Assembly (NCBI RefSeq): GCF_037577855.1
Contig: NZ_JBAKFX010000041.1
Coordinates: forward strand, 1 to 36,408
DNA length: 36,408 nucleotides
Direction: 5' to 3'
From: Dethiothermospora halolimnae
GTDB lineage: Bacteria > Bacillota > Clostridia > Tissierellales > VENL01
In this document: piece after piece, positions 32,321-36,408 of the stretch
Layout of the letters: each line of letters starts with the position of its first letter
How positions within the stretch are numbered: the first letter of the stretch is position 1
The notes under the pieces: generated by a model
Database searches by the model: none
What the model saw: the letters and a program-made list of their open reading frames with translations, nothing else
What the model was told of the DNA's origin: nothing
Translations under genes and position numbers: made by a program

Positions 32321-33181
32321 ATGGAAGTTGCTAAGGCAATACTAGATGATATTTATGGTTTTTTTAAAACAGAAGGCGGTGAATTATCCATACCGGGTAT
32401 GATAGTAAAGGTTTTATTAATATTAATCGTCACTAGAATAGTAATAAAAATAGCATATATGGCTATAGATAAATTTTTCGAAAAACAAGAAAGATTTAAA
32501 TATAAAATAGAGAGTAGAAAGGCAAAGACCCTTGGATACATATTGAAAAGTATATGTAAGTACATACTTTATTTTATAGCTATAATATCAATTTTACAGG
32601 TATTTAATATACCAATAGCATCAATACTTGCTGCAGCTGGAATAGGAGGGGTTGCAATAGGTTTTGGAGCTCAAAGTTTAGTTAAGGATATAATAACTGG
32701 ATTTTTTATATTATTTGAAGATCAATATGGTGTTGGAGATCATATAAAAACCGGGGAATTTGAAGGTATAGTTGAAGATATGGGACTTAGGGTTACAAAA
32801 ATTAGAGGTTTTAATGGGGAGTTAAATATTATTCCTAATGGTAGTATATCTACTGTTACTAACAAATGTAAAGGATCCATGAGGGCTTGGGTGGATATTT
32901 CCATAGCCTATGAAGAGGATATAGATAATGCTATAGCTGTAATCGACAAGATCTCAAAGGATATAAGGAATAATAATGACAATATAGTTGAAGGACCCAC
33001 TGTGTTAGGTGTAAGTAACCTAGGGGGTTCTGATGTAGTATTATCGGTTATTGCCAAAACTAAACCCATGGAACAATGGGGTGTGGAAAGACAAATGAGA
33101 AAAAGTATAAAACAGGCCTTTGACAAGGAAGGTATAGAAATACCTTATCAGAAACATGTTATAATAAAAGATAATGAGTAA
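32321..33181 (+). CDS. Small-conductance mechanosensitive channel (MscS family)
   Basis: A 286-aa channel opening on osmotic downshock. It has three N-terminal membrane helices. The pore helix reads ILAAAGIGGVAIGFGAQSLVKD and runs into the TGFFILFEDQYGVGDHI beta domain, then a C-terminal alpha/beta vestibule (RVTKIRGFNGELNIIPNG). The length matches the family. GGGGAAGGTG precedes the ATG. A terminator follows at 33224. Confidence 0.93.
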   Translation: MEVAKAILDDIYGFFKTEGGELSIPGMIVKVLLILIVTRIVIKIAYMAIDKFFEKQERFKYKIESRKAKTLGYILKSICKYILYFIAIISILQVFNIPIASILAAAGIGGVAIGFGAQSLVKDIITGFFILFEDQYGVGDHIKTGEFEGIVEDMGLRVTKIRGFNGELNIIPNGSISTVTNKCKGSMRAWVDISIAYEEDIDNAIAVIDKISKDIRNNNDNIVEGPTVLGVSNLGGSDVVLSVIAKTKPMEQWGVERQMRKSIKQAFDKEGIEIPYQKHVIIKDNE

Positions 33182-33223
33182 AAAATATTTATAAAAATAT
33201 AGAAATATAATATAATATTAATG

Positions 33224-33257
33224 AAACTACTTCGATATAAAATGAAGTAGTTTTTTA
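33224..33257 (+). terminator. Terminator of mscS
   Basis: Stem aaactacttc/gaagtagttt (10 bp), ten-base loop, then TTT. Confidence 0.75.
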
Positions 33258-33279
33258 ATTTGTTTAGGAGGGTGATAGT

Positions 33280-33471
33280 ATGCCTATGAAATTAAATGTT
33301 GGAGATATGGTTAAACTAAAAAAAACCCATCCCTGTGGTTCAGATACTTGGGAGATTATGAGAACAGGAATGGATTTTAGGATTAGATGTACAGGGTGTG
33401 ATAGACAAGTATGGCTACCGAGAAGGGAATTGGAAAAAAAAATTAAAAAGATTATAGATAATAAAAGCTAG
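33280..33471 (+). CDS. DUF951 family protein
   Basis: A 63-aa basic protein with the DUF951 pattern LNVGDMVKLKKTHPCGSDTWEIMRTG (in part), then FRIRCTGCDRQVWLPRREL, including three conserved cysteines. AGGAGGGTG precedes the ATG. Its usual place is near the replication origin in Firmicutes; its function is not known. Confidence 0.9.
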   Translation: MPMKLNVGDMVKLKKTHPCGSDTWEIMRTGMDFRIRCTGCDRQVWLPRRELEKKIKKIIDNKS

Positions 33472-33670
33472 AGTATACCTAGTAGACATAGATTATATTA
33501 ATAAATATTAATAGACAAAATATATAGGAAATAGTAAACTATATATGAATGGGAAAACGATTACTATACTTAATGGGACATAAAAAGCTATAAATATGTT
33601 ATACTATATTTAATAATGATGCACATTTTGATTTTTAAAATTTATATAATTTTTATGGGGGTGCTTTTTA

Positions 33671-34852
33671 GTGAATTTAAATTATGCAAAAAGAATGGAT
33701 GGTATTAAGGCTTCAGAGATTCGTGAATTACTTAAATTAACCCAAAGACCAGAGGTTATATCCTTTGCCGGGGGACTACCTGCTCCAGAACTTTTTCCAG
33801 TGGAAGCGGTTAAAGATATATCCACTGAGGTATTAGATGAGCAGGGAACTAAGGCTTTACAATATGGACCAACTGAGGGATATGAGCCTCTTAGGGAAAA
33901 AATAGCTAATAGGATGAATAAGTTTGGTGTAGATGTAGAGGCCAAAAATATATTAGTTACCAGTGGATCCCAGCAAGGGTTAGACTTTACAGGGAAAATA
34001 TTCTTGAATAAAGATGATGTTGTGATATGTGAAAGCCCTAGCTATTTAGGTGCTTTAAATGCATTTAAAGCATATCAACCTAAATTTGTGGAAATACCAA
34101 CAGATAATGATGGTATGAGAATGGACGAATTAGAAAAGGTTCTTGAGAATACTGATAATGTTAAGGTTATATATGTCATACCAGATTTCCAGAATCCATC
34201 TGGAAGAACTTGGTCGATTGAAAGAAGAAAGAAATTGGTAGAACTTGCCAATAAGTATAATTTACCTATAGTTGAAGATAACCCATATGGAGAATTAAGG
34301 TTTGAAGGGGAAATGCCACCGGCTATTAAGCATTTTGATACAGAGGGAAGGGTAATATTCCTTGGAACATTTTCAAAAACATTCTGTCCTGGACTTAGAC
34401 TTGGATGGACTTGCGCCGACGGTGATGTTTTAAATAAGTATATACTTGTTAAACAGGGAGCTGACCTTCAAGCTAGTACCATATCCCAGATGCAAGTGGA
34501 TAAATTCCTTGAAAAATACGATTTAGATGAACATATAGAAAAAATTAAAGAAGTTTATAAAAAGAGAAGGGACCTAATGCTTAAGACTATGAAGGAAGAA
34601 TTCCCAGAGTGTGTAGAATTTACTCATCCTGAAGGTGGCTTATTTACATGGGCAATATTACCTGAGCATATCAATACAAGGGATTTAGCTAAAAAGGCTT
34701 TAGAGAAAAATGTTGCATTTGTACCGGGAGGCTCATTCTTCCCTAATGGAGGAAATGAAAATACCATGAGACTTAATTACTCAAATATGGATGAAGAAAG
34801 AATTGTAATAGGTGTAAAGAGGTTAGCTGAATCAATAAAAGAAATGTTATAA
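33671..34852 (+). CDS. PLP-dependent aminotransferase (class I/II, LysN-like)
   Basis: A 393-aa fold-type I aminotransferase. Motifs are SFAGGLPAPELFP, LQYGPTEGYEPLREKI, TSGSQQGLDF, PDFQNPSGRTW, EDNPYGELRF, the PLP lysine in GTFSKTFCPGLRLGW, and FVPGGSFF/NTMRLNYS. It resembles 2-aminoadipate or multi-substrate aminotransferases; the true amino acid is not known. GTG start after GGGGGTG. It stands alone and its terminator is split by the palindrome that follows. Confidence 0.9.
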   Translation: MNLNYAKRMDGIKASEIRELLKLTQRPEVISFAGGLPAPELFPVEAVKDISTEVLDEQGTKALQYGPTEGYEPLREKIANRMNKFGVDVEAKNILVTSGSQQGLDFTGKIFLNKDDVVICESPSYLGALNAFKAYQPKFVEIPTDNDGMRMDELEKVLENTDNVKVIYVIPDFQNPSGRTWSIERRKKLVELANKYNLPIVEDNPYGELRFEGEMPPAIKHFDTEGRVIFLGTFSKTFCPGLRLGWTCADGDVLNKYILVKQGADLQASTISQMQVDKFLEKYDLDEHIEKIKEVYKKRRDLMLKTMKEEFPECVEFTHPEGGLFTWAILPEHINTRDLAKKALEKNVAFVPGGSFFPNGGNENTMRLNYSNMDEERIVIGVKRLAESIKEML

Positions 34853-34910
34853 ATCTGTAAATTTAATTATAATATAGAAAAATAGTTACTGGAGGGGGTT
34901 GTAATCCCCC

Positions 34911-35100
34911 AGAGTATTGACAAAGCAAGCAAAAATGTCCGCTAGTCCTCGGATTTGGAAAATATAGAGAAACGGTCGAAAATAGAATTCCAAACTCGCT
35001 ATGCTCAAACAGTGGAATTCAAACAATTTTCTCCCTTATTCTATATTTTCACAAATACTGCGGGATAGCTCCCATTTTTGCTTGCTTTGTCTAAATATAC
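34911..35100. repeat. Rod-like imperfect palindrome, about 185 bp (MITE-like)
   Basis: Outer arms gacaaagcaagcaaaaatg (34919-34937) and its exact reverse complement (35072-35090) close the element. Inside, further arms pair in order: gctagtcct with gggatagc, gatttg with caaat, gaaaatataga with tctatattttc, gaaaat with attttc, gaattcca with tggaattc. The result is one long rod with a loop near ctcgctatgctcaaac. It has no coding frame. Either a palindromic mobile repeat or a structured RNA; a mobile repeat seems more likely from its place in a terminator. Confidence 0.7.
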
Positions 35101-35116
35101 TTTATTAACAAACTGG

Positions 35117-35146
35117 GTGGATTTGTAATCCCCCAATTTTTTATCA
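35117..35146 (+). terminator. Terminator after the palindromic element
   Basis: tgggtggatt/aatccccca hairpin with one mismatch, followed by TTTTTT. A related hairpin (ggggg ttgtaat ccccc) without T run lies at 34893-34910 on the other side of the palindrome. Confidence 0.6.
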
Positions 35147-35165
35147 ATAAACAGGTTTAACTTTC

Positions 35166-35194
35166 TTGCAAAGGGTAATAATTAGTGATATAAT
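35166..35194 (+). promoter_or_regulatory. Sigma-A promoter of rpsF-ssb-rpsR
   Basis: TTGCAA, 17 bases, TATAAT; transcription start expected near 35201. Confidence 0.8.
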
Positions 35195-35202
35195 GTGTTA
35201 GG

Positions 35203-35242
35203 AAAAATCCTTGCTCAAAATTGAGCCGTTAGTCCAAGAGGA
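35203..35242 (+). promoter_or_regulatory. Probable S6:S18 leader element
   Basis: A small hairpin gctcaa-aa-ttgagc is directly followed by CCGTTAGTCC, then the ribosome site. The CCG next to a hairpin just before rpsF matches the leader where the S6:S18 pair is known to bind its own mRNA; assigned from memory. Confidence 0.55.
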
Positions 35243-35252
35243 GGTGAAAAAC

Positions 35253-35537
35253 ATGAGAAAATACGAAGCAATGTTTATATTTACTCCAGAACTAGAAGAG
35301 GAAAAAAGAAATAGTGTATTTGATAAGATGAAGGGAATCATAGAAAGTAATGGTTCTATTGAAGACATCGACGAATGGGGTATGAGAAAACTAGCTTATG
35401 AAATCAATGACTATAAAGAGGGATACTATATAGTAGTAAACTTTGAAAGTGAGAAAGAGGTTATTGATGAAATGGAGAGAGTGTCTAGAATAACCGATGA
35501 GATAATAAGACATATGGTTATTAAAGACGAACAGTAG
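35253..35537 (+). CDS. rpsF: 30S ribosomal protein S6
   Basis: A 94-aa protein with MRKYEAMFIFTPELEEE, DEWGMRKLAYEINDYKEGYY and the final RHMVIKDE, standard for S6. The ATG at 35253 follows GAGGAGGTG; the longer in-frame start at 35211 lies in the leader. First gene of the rpsF-ssb-rpsR operon; the product pairs with S18. Confidence 0.97.
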   Translation: MRKYEAMFIFTPELEEEKRNSVFDKMKGIIESNGSIEDIDEWGMRKLAYEINDYKEGYYIVVNFESEKEVIDEMERVSRITDEIIRHMVIKDEQ

Positions 35538-35558
35538 AAAACCAAAGGTGGTGCTTTT

Positions 35559-36023
35559 GTGAATAATGTAATTTTGATTGGCAGATTAACTGCTGATCCT
35601 GAATTGAGATTTTTACCTGAGAGTGGTAGAGCTGTGACTAAATTTTCATTGGCAGTGGATAAGGGATTATCTAGAGAAAAGCGAATGGAATTAGAACAAA
35701 AAGGGATACCAACTGCAGATTTCCCAAGGATAGTTGTTTGGGGAAGACAAGCTGAAAATTGTGCTACTTATCTTACGAAGGGAAGAATGGTTGCTATTCA
35801 AGGAAGAATACAAACAGGATCTTACGAAAATAGTCAAGGTCAGAGGGTATATACTACCGATGTAGTGGCAAATAATGTTCAATTCCTTGAGTGGGGAGAT
35901 AACAACAATAATCAGCAAGGTCAAAACACAAATACCAACAAAAACACAAACACTGGCGCACCAGGTGGAGGTATAGAAACTGAAGGTTTTCAACCTATAG
36001 ACGATGATGATATTCCATTCTAG
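35559..36023 (+). CDS. ssb: Single-stranded DNA-binding protein
   Basis: A 154-aa SSB with an OB fold (NNVILIGRLTADPELRF...FSLAVD...FPRIVVWGRQAENCATYLTKGRMVAIQGRIQTGSYE, in parts). It then has an Asn/Gln/Thr-rich linker and the acidic tip DDDDIPF that recruits partner proteins. GTG start after AAAGGTGGTG. It lies between rpsF and rpsR as in other Firmicutes. Confidence 0.97.
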   Translation: MNNVILIGRLTADPELRFLPESGRAVTKFSLAVDKGLSREKRMELEQKGIPTADFPRIVVWGRQAENCATYLTKGRMVAIQGRIQTGSYENSQGQRVYTTDVVANNVQFLEWGDNNNNQQGQNTNTNKNTNTGAPGGGIETEGFQPIDDDDIPF

Positions 36024-36038
36024 TGAGGAGGAAAGAAA

Positions 36039-36263
36039 ATGGGTAGAAGATATAGAAAAAGAAGAAAAGTATGTAACTTCTGTGTAGACAATATTGAAAA
36101 AATAGACTACAAAGATGTTAATAAACTGAAAAAATATGTTACTGAAAGAGGCAAAATATTACCAAGAAGAATTTCAGGTAACTGTGCAGTACACCAAAGA
36201 CAGTTAACAAGAGCAATAAAAAGAGCAAGAAACGTTGCCCTTTTACCATATACATCAGAATAA
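36039..36263 (+). CDS. rpsR: 30S ribosomal protein S18
   Basis: A 74-aa basic protein with RRKVCNFCVDN, IDYKDVNKLKKYVTERGKILPRR and CAVHQRQLTRAIKRARNVALLPYT (in parts), standard for S18 including two cysteines near the N terminus. GAGGAGG precedes the ATG. Last gene of the operon. Confidence 0.97.
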   Translation: MGRRYRKRRKVCNFCVDNIEKIDYKDVNKLKKYVTERGKILPRRISGNCAVHQRQLTRAIKRARNVALLPYTSE

Positions 36264-36310
36264 AAAAACGACCCCTAGGGGCAATGTCATTAAGTTAAGA
36301 AATATTTTAA

Positions 36311-36364
36311 AGAATCCAAGACAGAAAATAAACTGATTTCTGTCTTGGATTCTCTTTTCTTTAG
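36311..36364 (+). terminator. Terminator of the rpsF operon
   Basis: A 17-bp stem (36311-36327 with 36337-36353) and nine-base loop, followed by CTTTTCTTT. Confidence 0.8.
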
Positions 36365-36408
36365 TAAATAACAAATTTATGACATACTAAAAAGACAGAT
36401 TGCCATCT

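Noticed and set aside
34911..35100. 6S RNA or tmRNA
   Set aside because: Size fits 6S RNA loosely, but the long outer stem and AT-rich inner arms lack the open bubble and sequence I would expect; no tRNA-like ends or tag frame are present.

Overview
The window looks like chromosome of a low-GC, spore-former-type anaerobe of the class Clostridia (Tissierellales or Alkaliphilus-like; inferred). The grounds are the very AT-rich sequence, strong GGAGG-type ribosome sites with many GTG/TTG starts, an [FeFe] hydrogenase, a YedF/DUF3343 pair, and the order MscS, DUF951, aminotransferase, rpsF-ssb-rpsR. No transposase, phage gene or CRISPR array was seen.

Layout. 1-1680 is the 3' part of a 23S rRNA gene and a complete 5S gene. 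1681-2800 is a tandem array of about 300-bp units. Each unit joins a broken 5S 3' half, a copy of the rrn terminator and a palindromic repeat. 2883-4436 is pdxS-pdxT (pyridoxal phosphate synthesis). 4485-7115 encodes a one-protein regulator: ferredoxin, [FeFe]-hydrogenase-like domain, Fe-S domain, PAS, sigma-54 AAA+ and Fis HTH. It is followed by a clear -24/-12 promoter and a four-gene NAD-linked [FeFe]-hydrogenase operon (7368-11198), so a hydrogenase-like sensor probably controls a hydrogenase. 11232-14507 (minus) is a RiPP locus. It holds a 39-aa Cys-rich precursor, a decayed second precursor, a perfect 18-bp hairpin, a radical SAM/SPASM maturase and an ABC exporter. 14677-17111 holds a secreted polysaccharide deacetylase and a YkvI-like transporter.

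17136-25375 is the most unusual part. It contains an unlisted 46-aa secreted pro-peptide gene divergent from an HTH-TPR regulator (RRNPP-type quorum sensing), an ECF sigma factor with a 48-aa partner gene, and two secreted proteases (S8 and M4). The two protease genes have the same ECF-type promoter with identical spacing. Three loci each carry a pair of GTGA-N7-TCAC palindromes 110-124 bp apart: one before the intact regulator, one before a decayed TPR fragment, one before an HTH-less TPR paralogue. The region reads as a duplicated peptide-sensing module wired to an ECF-driven extracellular protease regulon.

25450-30967 holds a rhodanese, a beta-propeller membrane protein, a CvpA-like protein, a polytopic membrane protein, and a minus-strand operon of SHOCT-like, DUF2089 and DUF4097 proteins. 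31313-36263 holds YedF, DUF3343, MscS, DUF951, a class I aminotransferase, a 185-bp rod-like palindrome inserted in a terminator region, and rpsF-ssb-rpsR with a probable S6:S18 leader.
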